Below the pieces are notes generated by a model, which ran no database searches, was not told the origin of the DNA, and worked only from the letters and a program-made list of their open reading frames with translations. A DNA stretch of 64,000 bases, taken from Leptospira selangorensis. GTDB taxonomy: Bacteria; Spirochaetota; Leptospiria; Leptospirales; Leptospiraceae. The position numbers were made by a program, and so were the translations under genes. Positions within the stretch are counted from its first letter, which is position 1, and the number at the start of each line of letters is the position of its first letter. The stretch lies in the NCBI RefSeq assembly GCF_004769405.1, contig NZ_RQES01000005.1:310001-374000 (forward strand), written 5' to 3'. Of the stretch, positions 36,717 through 44,118 are shown piece after piece.

Positions 36717-36928
36717 ATCGATCGTTCGTCTTGCAAAACTAAATAGATTTTTTCTAATATTCTCCGCAGAAACCTGAAAATAAATTGATTAGAATTGTTT
36801 TAAGAAGAAAAACTTTTACTTTGTTTTTGGAAAAAAATTTCCGAATTTGAAGTACGTTCCGATTCCATTCCGTCAGATTTTTTCTCGGAAAGTGAAAGTG
36901 GCTTCGGTTCTAAATGTTCTGAAAACAA

Positions 36929-36964
36929 GACAGTCAAAATTTCAGTCTAATACTTGAGACTGTC
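36929..36964 (+). promoter_or_regulatory. 7-bp inverted repeat across the TTG start of the next gene
   Basis: GACAGTC (36929-36935) and GACTGTC (36958-36964) are exact complements with a 22-bp loop that contains the TTG start at 36954. A hairpin here would hide the start codon. The long loop makes it uncertain. Confidence 0.25.
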
Positions 36965-37367
36965 TAACCCCGGATACACGGGATATCTGAAAAGAAAATG
37001 CGAGAACCGTTTCCGTGATTTGATCTTTGTGAAGGGGACGATATTCTTGTTTATCACTGCGGAGAACATTCGAACTGGAGAAGTTAGGACCTTCCTTGGG
37101 AAAGAAAGGATCTTAGTGCCTGATTCCAAACATACTGAAGTGGCCCGTTCCCTTTCCGCGCATTGGGAAACGGTGGAAGAATGTTTAGACTTACGTAAAT
37201 ATTCCAAATTTTTCTATGTCTCCGAAACGGAAGGCAAATGGCAAAGGGGAGAAGAAGTTTTAATCTCCACAGAAAGACCTATTTCAGACAGATCAGGAAG
37301 TAAAAGCCTCTCTATGGATCATATAGATAGCTACAGAGTACTCGGAATTTTTTTAGAAAAGGAATAA
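36954..37367 (+). CDS. small protein of unknown function
   Basis: I do not recognise this 137-aa product. It starts with TTG and no Shine-Dalgarno is visible, so the start is uncertain; the frame is open with no earlier ATG or GTG. The first part is basic (LKRKCENRFRDLIFVKGTI) and the remainder mixed alpha/beta. It has no signal peptide or clear membrane helix. It is followed after 60 bp by another small unknown gene, likely in the same transcript. The 237 bp upstream (36717-36953) are AT-rich and hold no gene I can support. Confidence 0.5.
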   Translation: MRLSNPGYTGYLKRKCENRFRDLIFVKGTIFLFITAENIRTGEVRTFLGKERILVPDSKHTEVARSLSAHWETVEECLDLRKYSKFFYVSETEGKWQRGEEVLISTERPISDRSGSKSLSMDHIDSYRVLGIFLEKE

Positions 37368-37427
37368 AATCCGAGTAGAATACCAATCGGGAGAAGATAA
37401 GGTACGGACCCGACGCACTCACTAACA

Positions 37428-37673
37428 ATGGTCCAAAAAAAGAAAAAGAAACCCTCACCTAAAAAGAAGGTAGTTAAACGGGCAAAATCCTCTTCTACCG
37501 GGACAAAAAGCGTACGTATCCCCAGAGATAACGACGTTAAGATGAGCGAAATGGTGGATTTGGCCGCCGAAATATTCGTTCAGACCTTAGAGATCTCCGC
37601 TAAAATTCCGGACAAGCTCAGATCTAGACTGATCAAAAGGCTTAAGGACGCTGCAAAAGAAGCGCTATCGTGA
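37428..37673 (+). CDS. small basic protein, unknown function (Lys-rich tail)
   Basis: 81 aa. The first 30 residues are extremely Lys/Ser-rich (MVQKKKKKPSPKKKVVKRAK), followed by an amphipathic helical half (MVDLAAEIFVQTLEISAKIPDKLRSRLIKRL). The tail suggests nucleic-acid binding, by analogy with histone H1-like tails. It is the last of a small cluster. A hairpin follows directly after the stop. Confidence 0.6.
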   Translation: MVQKKKKKPSPKKKVVKRAKSSSTGTKSVRIPRDNDVKMSEMVDLAAEIFVQTLEISAKIPDKLRSRLIKRLKDAAKEALS

Positions 37674-37680
37674 ACATATT

Positions 37681-37715
37681 CTACCCTGCCTCCAGGGGTA
37701 GATTTTCGATTTTAA
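37681..37715 (+). terminator. hairpin after the small basic protein gene
   Basis: CTACCC (37681-37686) pairs with GGGTAG (37696-37701), followed by ATTTTCGATTTT. Stem 6 bp and a broken T-run: a moderate terminator candidate. Confidence 0.45.
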
Positions 37716-37732
37716 GAAATTTTTTTCCAAAA

Positions 37733-37750
37733 ACCTCGCTCAAACGAGGT
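37733..37750 (+). promoter_or_regulatory. hairpin that could mask a ribosome site before a 44-codon ORF
   Basis: ACCTCG (37733-37738) and CGAGGT (37745-37750) form a perfect 6-bp stem with a CTCAAA loop. The right arm contains GAGGT, the only Shine-Dalgarno-like sequence before the ATG at 37765, though the spacing (about 14 nt) is long. Confidence 0.4.
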
Positions 37751-37764
37751 GGGATTCCGTATTT

Positions 37765-37899
37765 ATGTCCGTCGAAATTAATATGGAAACGATGTTTTTA
37801 GCAACGGCCCTTTTCTTGATTCTTTTCGAACAATATAAGGAAAGAAAGACCCGAGAGAAGGTTTTTGTAGAACCTTTACGTAACTTCCTTCACCGTTAA
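37765..37899 (+). CDS. possible 44-aa membrane peptide
   Basis: An open frame MSVEINMETMFLATALFLIL followed by a charged tail (FEQYKERKTREKVFVEPLRNFLHR). The hydrophobic segment (about 8-21) with a basic C-terminus is a plausible single-pass small protein. It is bracketed by a hairpin before it (37733-37750) and a good terminator after it (37914-37950), which is mild support for a real unit. Function unknown. Confidence 0.4.
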   Translation: MSVEINMETMFLATALFLILFEQYKERKTREKVFVEPLRNFLHR

Positions 37900-37913
37900 C
37901 CTACGGTCCAAGC

Positions 37914-37950
37914 GCCGGGCGAAAGGATGCCCCGGCCTTCGTTTTTCTCG
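37914..37950 (+). terminator. intrinsic terminator
   Basis: GCCGGG (37914-37919) pairs with CCCGGC (37931-37936), with CTTCGTTTTTCTCG downstream. GC-rich stem and a short T-run. Confidence 0.6.
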
Positions 37951-37972
37951 CCTCGTTAATGTTGGAACCGAC

Positions 37973-38000
37973 TTGAATCCTTCCGGATACCAGGGATAAT
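37973..38000 (+). promoter_or_regulatory. candidate promoter of the Suppressor-of-fused gene pair
   Basis: TTGAAT at 37973-37978 and GATAAT at 37995-38000, spacing 16 bp, 25 bp before the ATG at 38025. The -10 matches five of six bases. Confidence 0.5.
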
Positions 38001-38024
38001 GGCCTTGGGCGGATTTCAACTTCT

Positions 38025-38279
38025 ATGAAGAACAAATTACTCACACCTATCAAAGCGATAGATACCTTCGTTAAATGTAAAAAAGAAGGGGAGCGTATTC
38101 CCGTACTGGTTTGGGACAGTTTAAGGACCTACCAAAAATGGAATCAGGTGGAGTTAACAGGACTTCTAAATGCTAGCGCCTATTTTCCTGATATTCTTTT
38201 TGAAAAAGATATGGAGAAGAAGATCCAGCACCGTCTGGACGAATTTAATTCCCGGATCGTGGACATTCCTATTAAATGA
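38025..38279 (+). CDS. small protein of unknown function upstream of the SUFU-domain gene
   Basis: 84 aa, MKNKLLTPIKAIDTFVKCKK at the start, with an acidic/aromatic middle (KWNQVELTGLLNASAYFPDIL) and a charged end. No signal peptide. Its stop overlaps the SUFU gene start by 4 bp (ATGA), so the two are translationally coupled and presumably act together. I do not recognise the family. Confidence 0.65.
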   Translation: MKNKLLTPIKAIDTFVKCKKEGERIPVLVWDSLRTYQKWNQVELTGLLNASAYFPDILFEKDMEKKIQHRLDEFNSRIVDIPIK

Positions 38280-39394
38280 ATCAAACTGCTGAACCTAATA
38301 TTTTATACCAAGAAGCAAATCCTTACGGATCCTTAACCGCGTATTTAGAAGACGACGGAAGAACTGTTTATCTTTATCTACAAGCAGAAGAAAGTCCTGA
38401 CTTCGCGATTAAATCCGTTTGGATATGCAATCGAATCGATGCACCTAAAACAAGAACCGATCTAGATCTAAGATCAGGCCTTGCACCATTCTTAACGGAA
38501 GAAGAAGTTACTGATCCTAAGGGCCAACCTGAATTCGATCCCAAAGAGATCCATTTTATCTGGTCGGAAGAAGGAAACGGAGTCTCCTTATTTTATAAAG
38601 AAGAACTGATTGCATATCTTCCTCCTTGGTCAGGTATCAAAGGATTTCATGGATATTCTAAATTTGCAAAAATGGATACAATTACCGCTTATCCATTAGG
38701 TAATACGGAATACGGAGTAATTCCTGATCGTATCAACCAAGACAGAAATTTTTGGGAATACAGATCTACCAAAGGGGTTTGGAAGAATATACAAGAGTCC
38801 AGACTTGCATATCTAGAATATGTATTTGGTAAACATGATAAGTATTGGTCTGCAGATGGCGGAAAATATCCACAACTAGGGATCGTAAGATTCGCTCCTA
38901 AGAATATGCCAGGTGTTTATGTATATTCTACCGTAGGAATGAGTGCGCAAAATCTTCCTTCCGTTGAATTATACAGAAAAGATTACGAAAACTACGCTAG
39001 AATAGAATTAGTTTGTGCAGTAAAAGTTTCAGATGAGGATAGATCCGAAAGTTGGGTCCCGCATCAAATCGGTGAGATCATTCGTTATCCATGGGTCATC
39101 GGTAAATGGTTTGGCCATGGACATTCTGTTGCGATGAGCAGAAGAGATCCGGAAGCTTTATACTTAAGTTTTAGCTCTCTCGTTATAAGAGAGATAGGAA
39201 AAGAAGAAGGATTCCCTGAATTAGCGGATCTGAAGTCTGAAAGAGGAAATCCGATCAAATTTCTGGCGATGATCCCTGTTTCAGAGGAAGAAAGGGTCTT
39301 TATTGAAGAAAAAGGCGCCGAAGAGTTCTTTTCCTTATTGGATTCCACTCAATCTAAGTGGATCCATAATCCTGAGAGACAATCCACAATCTGA
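38276..39394 (+). CDS. Suppressor-of-fused (SUFU) domain protein
   Basis: 372 aa. The C-terminal half carries the bacterial SUFU pattern: GMSAQNLP, RIELVCAVKV, WVPHQIGEIIRYPW, IGKWFGHGHSVAM, LYLSFSSL, IKFLAMIPVSEEE and FIEEKGAEEFF. The N-terminal ~170 residues are a separate beta-rich region. In bacteria, SUFU domains are frequent in immunity proteins against polymorphic toxins, and otherwise their role is unknown. No toxin gene is next door. It is coupled to an 84-aa protein and followed by a secreted protein 16 bp downstream. Confidence 0.85.
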   Translation: MNQTAEPNILYQEANPYGSLTAYLEDDGRTVYLYLQAEESPDFAIKSVWICNRIDAPKTRTDLDLRSGLAPFLTEEEVTDPKGQPEFDPKEIHFIWSEEGNGVSLFYKEELIAYLPPWSGIKGFHGYSKFAKMDTITAYPLGNTEYGVIPDRINQDRNFWEYRSTKGVWKNIQESRLAYLEYVFGKHDKYWSADGGKYPQLGIVRFAPKNMPGVYVYSTVGMSAQNLPSVELYRKDYENYARIELVCAVKVSDEDRSESWVPHQIGEIIRYPWVIGKWFGHGHSVAMSRRDPEALYLSFSSLVIREIGKEEGFPELADLKSERGNPIKFLAMIPVSEEERVFIEEKGAEEFFSLLDSTQSKWIHNPERQSTI

Positions 39395-39410
39395 TCGGAC
39401 AGTTTTTGGA

Positions 39411-40061
39411 ATGAAAAACTTTATCTCTAAGCGATTTCTAATTTTTCTCGGCTTATTCTTAGCGTTTAACTTTTTAAATCTAAGTTTAAACGCTCAAGAT
39501 AAGACTTCTGCGGCCGCGATAGAAAAAATTTGGGAGAATATATACTCTCAGGACTTCATCTCGGCTAAAAAACTAGTCCAAAAAGAACTTCAATCATCAA
39601 ATTCTGAGTCATTACAGCTTCTATCCTTGATGGAAATCTGTTTGAACGGTCTAGAAAGATATAAACAAGCAGATGAAAGTCGTAAAAAGATCCTAAACGT
39701 TTGGGAAAAGAACCATAAAAAGGCTTATCTAGAAGAGAATTATCCCTTAAACCTAGCTACTTGGACTAGAATGGCAGTGGTGACACCGAATATTTTAGTA
39801 TTAGGAGCTGAATATTACCTTCCTTATCCGGTAAATGCTAAGAGAGAAGGCTTCTATTATCATAAATTCACTGCTTATAATCGCTATAGCAAGCATGCTA
39901 TTAAGTTTTTTAAGTTAGAGAACTCACCTAAAACTGAAAAAGAGTATAGATTATTCGAAATTTCAGAAGAAGGAGAGGCTAAACTAGTTAAAAATTACGG
40001 AAATACACTGCCGGATTTCAGAGATGAGATGAAAGACGTGATGAAATCTTTAAATTTATAA
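39411..40061 (+). CDS. exported protein of unknown function
   Basis: 216 aa from the ATG at 39411, giving a classic signal peptide (KRFLIFLGLFLAFNFLNLSLNA, cleavage near NAQDK). The mature part has a helical N-terminal repeat-like segment (IEKIWENIYSQDFISAKKLVQKELQ, suggestive of one TPR) and a tyrosine-rich middle. An upstream extension of the same frame to 39303 would run through the SUFU gene and is rejected. Third gene of the SUFU cluster. Confidence 0.7.
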   Translation: MKNFISKRFLIFLGLFLAFNFLNLSLNAQDKTSAAAIEKIWENIYSQDFISAKKLVQKELQSSNSESLQLLSLMEICLNGLERYKQADESRKKILNVWEKNHKKAYLEENYPLNLATWTRMAVVTPNILVLGAEYYLPYPVNAKREGFYYHKFTAYNRYSKHAIKFFKLENSPKTEKEYRLFEISEEGEAKLVKNYGNTLPDFRDEMKDVMKSLNL

Positions 40062-40146
40062 GTGCTCTCACCTAAAGTGTTGTATTTTTACAACAGTATC
40101 CGTTAGAAAATCGGAAAATACTAATAAAGAAGGGCTATAAAAGAAA

Positions 40147-40174
40147 AAACCCGCCTCAAAGAAGCGGGTTTTAA
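40147..40174. terminator. bidirectional intrinsic terminator
   Basis: AAACCCGC (40147-40154) and GCGGGTTT (40164-40171) form a perfect 8-bp stem around CTCAAAGAA. The minus strand has T6 after the stem and the plus strand T4, so it fits the end of the small minus-strand gene (40223-40315) best, and may also stop the plus-strand cluster. Confidence 0.85.
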
Positions 40175-40222
40175 GCTTCATTTCTTCCGTATCAAGTACG
40201 GAAGAGATGTTGTTGAAGTTAG

Positions 40223-40315
40223 TTATTTCTTTTTCGCAACTTTCTTCTTAGCAGCTTTTTTCTTAGCTACTTTTTTCTTAGCTGCTTTCTTGACTGCTTT
40301 CTTTTTTGCAACCAT
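40223..40315 (-). CDS. 30-aa Lys/Ala repeat protein (histone H1-like)
   Basis: A 30-codon gene that encodes MVAKKKAVKKAAKKKVAKKK followed by AAKKKVAKKK: a run of A-K-K-K units. On the minus strand GGAGG lies six bases before the ATG, a perfect ribosome site. The gene has its own strong hairpin terminator 50 bp downstream. It is too short for usual ORF calling but is well supported. Composition is that of H1-like C-terminal tails (bacterial Hc1/HctB type or small acid-free DNA condensers); DNA or RNA binding is inferred. Confidence 0.8.
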   Translation of the reverse strand: MVAKKKAVKKAAKKKVAKKKAAKKKVAKKK

Positions 40316-40479
40316 TGACGTCCTCCATGTATTAGAACTTTATTGCCCTTCATATAATATGAAAGATCAAGAAAGGTCTTGGATAGTGACATAATTAAGC
40401 AATTTACTTTTCATTGTAAAGTATTTTAATTAATTTTAGGAAAAAAATTTTAAGAAGTTGATTTCACACTAAGTGATAC

Positions 40480-42840
40480 TTACTCGGAGACTTCTAGACA
40501 AACAAATGAGATATCATCGCTAGGTTCTTTGTAATTTCTAAACTCTTCTAGCGTTTTTTTGATAAGATCAGCTAATGATTGAGCATCTTTATCGTGATTT
40601 AAGGATAATATTCGTAAAAGATTCTCTTCTCCGAAGATTTCTTCGTTATCATCGAACGTTTCAGTCACTCCGTCGGTGAACAAAACTAATTTATCACCCG
40701 GATTCAAATGAATAGTTAAGATTCTATAATCAGTTGGTAGAACACCTAATACTCTTTGAGTTTCGTTTCTAAGTTCTATTCTTCCACCTTTTCGAATACA
40801 AATCGGTGGTGTATGACCTGCATTTACGAATGAAAATGCTCCATCGCTAGCGTTATATATACCTGCAATGGAAGTCATGAACTCACTTCCTCTATATCTC
40901 TCGATCAAAAACAAGTTAATCGCTCTAAAAATATCAGGAAGAGAAGAAGAATTGCCCAATTGACGGCGAATAATTCCTCTTACTGCAGAAACTAGATAAC
41001 CTGACCCGAGTCCATGTCCAGATACATCTCCTAAGAATAATAACTGCTTTTTAGGAGAAAGTTTGAGTATATCTAGATAATCTCCTGAAATTCCTACTGC
41101 AGGAAGAGTAAAATAGCCTAATTGAACCGATTTTATGGTCTCTAACTCGGGTAAATGAAGAGTTTTATCTAAGACCGCCGCCATATTCAGGTCTCTAACG
41201 ATCCTTTTCTTCTCTACTTCATCAACTAGTAGAGAGTAGTTTCGAATGAGTAAAGATGCTAATCTAGTACATTCTTTTAAAAATCTAAGCTCACCTAGCG
41301 TAAAATTCTTACGATTGATCTTTTCTCCGACCAAAAATACCGCGATGACCTCTTTTCCTTTTTCAAAATTGAATAAAGGATACGCTAGTTGGACTTCCAT
41401 CTGATTTAAAAATTTAAATACGGACTCTCTAATTCCTAGTCCATACGCAAGGTGAGAAGTAATAGTAACTTCAGTATGATCTTCGAAATAGGTCCAGATC
41501 TCGGATCCGTAAGGAATTCGAATGAAGTTTAGGTTTCTTAGGTCTGTTCCCGAAAATTTATCCGCAGGGATCAATATCTGGAGTTTTTTGACTTCTAAAG
41601 CGTCAACAAGTCTGCGGATCAGACTGTTGATAGTTGCTCTCATGGAGATCGGAGCACCTATCATTACGGATAATTCTTCTAATGCCGTGTGAAGTTTAGG
41701 ATTATTTCTAAAACTCCAATAATCTATCCACTTATACAATTTATTGTTCAATGAACCTAAAAAGTAGGCAGCGGCCACCACATAGAATAAATTCCATTCT
41801 CTTTGGTGTTTTCCTAAAAATCCCGGATTCCATCTGACAAAAAATTCCAGACCGAATAAATATCCGAAAGTTAAGATCAAGATAGAATAAATAGAAGTTA
41901 AGGAAGAACTGAAAGCGATTTGGACCGGAACCAATGAATAAGTATAAGTTCCGAATACGATTAGGACCGGAAATAATATCAGTGCCGCCATCAGATAAGG
42001 ACGGATTATGAAAAAACTTTTAGTGGATCCAAACTCAGCAATTAAGAATGGAACGATCGTAATTAAGAAGAATGCTAGAACGATACTTAGTTTTTTGAAA
42101 ACTTCCTGAAAAGTTCCCTTATTCCTAAATGTGTGGAATATCAACTGCAAGATACAAATTCCCGCAGAGAATAGATTGAAATACATCCCATTCACGGATA
42201 AGAACTGGAATAGATCCGGATTCCCTTTCTGAGAAAGACCTACAAATCCTGCGACTAAGGAAAAAATTACCTGAGGTGCAAACCATCTGGATGGTATTTC
42301 TTTTCCTCTTAATCTAAAAGAAACATCTAAGATCAAAAATCCTGTGAAATATAAGAAGAAGAAAAACGGAAAGAGGAAGTCGTGGAACGCTAATAGAAAG
42401 AAGTTAAATAAAAATAACGAAGATAGAGATCCGAATAATAAGAAAATGTATAAGTCTCTAGTGTAAAAGAAAAACCAGATCGCTACTAAGAAATATAATA
42501 AAGATAAAAATATATCCGGTAAAAAATCCTTCAATACTTCGAAGGAAGATCTCATATCTAAAGAAAGACTTTTGACTATACTTCCTTCTTTTGCAAAAAA
42601 ATGAAATGAGTGTCCGGATAATCCGTAATCCGCTCCTAACTTTCGAACGATCTCGTATTCGATTAAATCGATTTTCATTCCGACTAGATCTGCATGAGAT
42701 CCGCTCGAAACCGCGATTTTTCCGTTAGGATAAAAATAAAAAGGAAGCCTTGCTTCTTTAGAATAAGAGTTCAGTAATCCTGAAAATAGGATCAAGCTGA
42801 ATAAGATTACTGAAAGAAATACGATTAGAATATTTCTCAC
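40480..42840 (-). CDS. membrane SpoIIE/RsbU-type PP2C phosphatase with GAF-like region
   Basis: 786 aa. An N-terminal anchor, then a short outside domain (about residues 25-105) and about eight hydrophobic segments (roughly 105-375). A GAF-like region (about 390-540) precedes the C-terminal SpoIIE/PP2C domain. Metal-binding and catalytic Asp motifs are intact: VGISGDYLD, FLGDVSGHGLGSG, LVLFTDGVTE and PSDDISFVCLE. Such phosphatases control anti-sigma antagonists (partner switching); neither a kinase nor an STAS partner gene is in this window. Its start overlaps the stop of the pseudophosphatase-like gene by 4 bp. Confidence 0.9.
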   Translation of the reverse strand: MRNILIVFLSVILFSLILFSGLLNSYSKEARLPFYFYPNGKIAVSSGSHADLVGMKIDLIEYEIVRKLGADYGLSGHSFHFFAKEGSIVKSLSLDMRSSFEVLKDFLPDIFLSLLYFLVAIWFFFYTRDLYIFLLFGSLSSLFLFNFFLLAFHDFLFPFFFFLYFTGFLILDVSFRLRGKEIPSRWFAPQVIFSLVAGFVGLSQKGNPDLFQFLSVNGMYFNLFSAGICILQLIFHTFRNKGTFQEVFKKLSIVLAFFLITIVPFLIAEFGSTKSFFIIRPYLMAALILFPVLIVFGTYTYSLVPVQIAFSSSLTSIYSILILTFGYLFGLEFFVRWNPGFLGKHQREWNLFYVVAAAYFLGSLNNKLYKWIDYWSFRNNPKLHTALEELSVMIGAPISMRATINSLIRRLVDALEVKKLQILIPADKFSGTDLRNLNFIRIPYGSEIWTYFEDHTEVTITSHLAYGLGIRESVFKFLNQMEVQLAYPLFNFEKGKEVIAVFLVGEKINRKNFTLGELRFLKECTRLASLLIRNYSLLVDEVEKKRIVRDLNMAAVLDKTLHLPELETIKSVQLGYFTLPAVGISGDYLDILKLSPKKQLLFLGDVSGHGLGSGYLVSAVRGIIRRQLGNSSSLPDIFRAINLFLIERYRGSEFMTSIAGIYNASDGAFSFVNAGHTPPICIRKGGRIELRNETQRVLGVLPTDYRILTIHLNPGDKLVLFTDGVTETFDDNEEIFGEENLLRILSLNHDKDAQSLADLIKKTLEEFRNYKEPSDDISFVCLEVSE

Positions 42841-44087
42841 GGTTGTATACCCAAATGTTGAAAGGAAATGATATTACGATCATTCCAAGTTAAGAAGAGC
42901 GCATCTTTTCCTGGAGTTTCTATGTTTTCCCAACCGATAGACGCTAAGTTTCTATCCGGTTTAGATGCATCGAATAGTTTGAATTTTTTCCCGACGAACC
43001 TAAGAGAGATCTTACCTGTTTCTTTCTCTACCATTCCTACTGCGAGATCATATCTTTCCGTCCAAGAAATCTCTTTCAAATTATCTTCTACCAACGATTT
43101 GATCTGAAGAACATTCTTGGACTCTCCGTTCAATCTGGAGGAATATAATGTTCCCAATATATAACAAAGAGCTAAAACAGAAACTGCGTTGGTTACACTC
43201 AGGCGTAAAAATACAAAATAAAAATCGCCGGAAGGACTTTGAAAAAACTCCAGAAGTTCTCCAGGTTCTCTGGATAATAGATCTATTTTAATATCTCCAA
43301 CCATAGGAGGTTCCGGAGATTCTAAAAACTTGCGGATCTTTCCCGCATTCTCTAATTCTTTTCTATATTTTTTATTTTCTGCAATTTGAGAAGAAAGGAT
43401 CTGGTTGTGAACAGCCAGAGCACATTTGCCTGCTAAGAACCCGAGTTCGTGTCGTACATTGTCTTTTGGAATATTAGAAACCGCTAAAAATCCAAAAAGT
43501 TTTTCTCTAAACACGAAAGGAAGAATGAAGTTCGCTCTTAAACTTACAAAGTCTTCATTGATAATTTTGTTTTGGTCCGGTTCTCCGATCATAGCACCGG
43601 ATCTTTTGTTTAATATGTAAGTGAGAAGTGCAGCTCGCGGGTTAATCCCTTCGAATGTATTTACCTTTCTTTGTTTTTTGTGCGCATAGGTATATAATTC
43701 GTAATGGACCAAATCATTCTTTAAGATCGCTAATTTTCCAAAATTGCTATTGGTTAGTCGTACTAACTCCGGGAATACGTTTTTGATCAATCCTTCCGAA
43801 TCAAATCTTCTATGAGCTAGTCTAGAAGAACCTGGATCATCGCTTAAATATTCGGAAACGAATGTAGACTTTAAGAATCCTGAAATTTTTTCTTGGATAG
43901 GTAATATCCCAAAGACCCCGAAGACCAAACAGGTTAGGACAGCAATCTCACTTACGAATTCTATTTCTTTAGGAAGAAGGTAAATACTGAGTTCATATAA
44001 ACCTAGGATAACGAATACGGAAAGTAATCGTACAGCTACTGTGATAGCCGAAGAGATAAGTCTTAGATCAGAAAAATAGGTCTTCAC
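42837..44087 (-). CDS. GAF and degenerate SpoIIE-phosphatase protein (likely pseudophosphatase)
   Basis: 416 aa. Two N-terminal membrane segments (about 12-33 and 43-63) lead to a GAF-like domain (about 95-240: NFGKLAILKND...FILPFVFREKLFGFLAVSN). A short coiled linker and a C-terminal domain with the length and order of SpoIIE follow. By eye alignment with the next gene, G-D-Y-L-D is G-E-L-L-E, G-D-V-S-G is L-R-L-S-V, and the final D-D-I-S is absent. It probably no longer dephosphorylates. Coupled to the intact phosphatase gene, it may regulate or scaffold that enzyme. Confidence 0.7.
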   Translation of the reverse strand: MKTYFSDLRLISSAITVAVRLLSVFVILGLYELSIYLLPKEIEFVSEIAVLTCLVFGVFGILPIQEKISGFLKSTFVSEYLSDDPGSSRLAHRRFDSEGLIKNVFPELVRLTNSNFGKLAILKNDLVHYELYTYAHKKQRKVNTFEGINPRAALLTYILNKRSGAMIGEPDQNKIINEDFVSLRANFILPFVFREKLFGFLAVSNIPKDNVRHELGFLAGKCALAVHNQILSSQIAENKKYRKELENAGKIRKFLESPEPPMVGDIKIDLLSREPGELLEFFQSPSGDFYFVFLRLSVTNAVSVLALCYILGTLYSSRLNGESKNVLQIKSLVEDNLKEISWTERYDLAVGMVEKETGKISLRFVGKKFKLFDASKPDRNLASIGWENIETPGKDALFLTWNDRNIISFQHLGIQP

Positions 44088-44118
44088 GTTTCAGGGATTC
44101 GATACGGATTCGACAAAC

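Noticed and set aside
39303..39410. Longer start for the exported protein of the SUFU cluster
   Set aside because: It would overlap the SUFU gene by 92 bp and hide the signal peptide; the ATG at 39411 gives a normal one.
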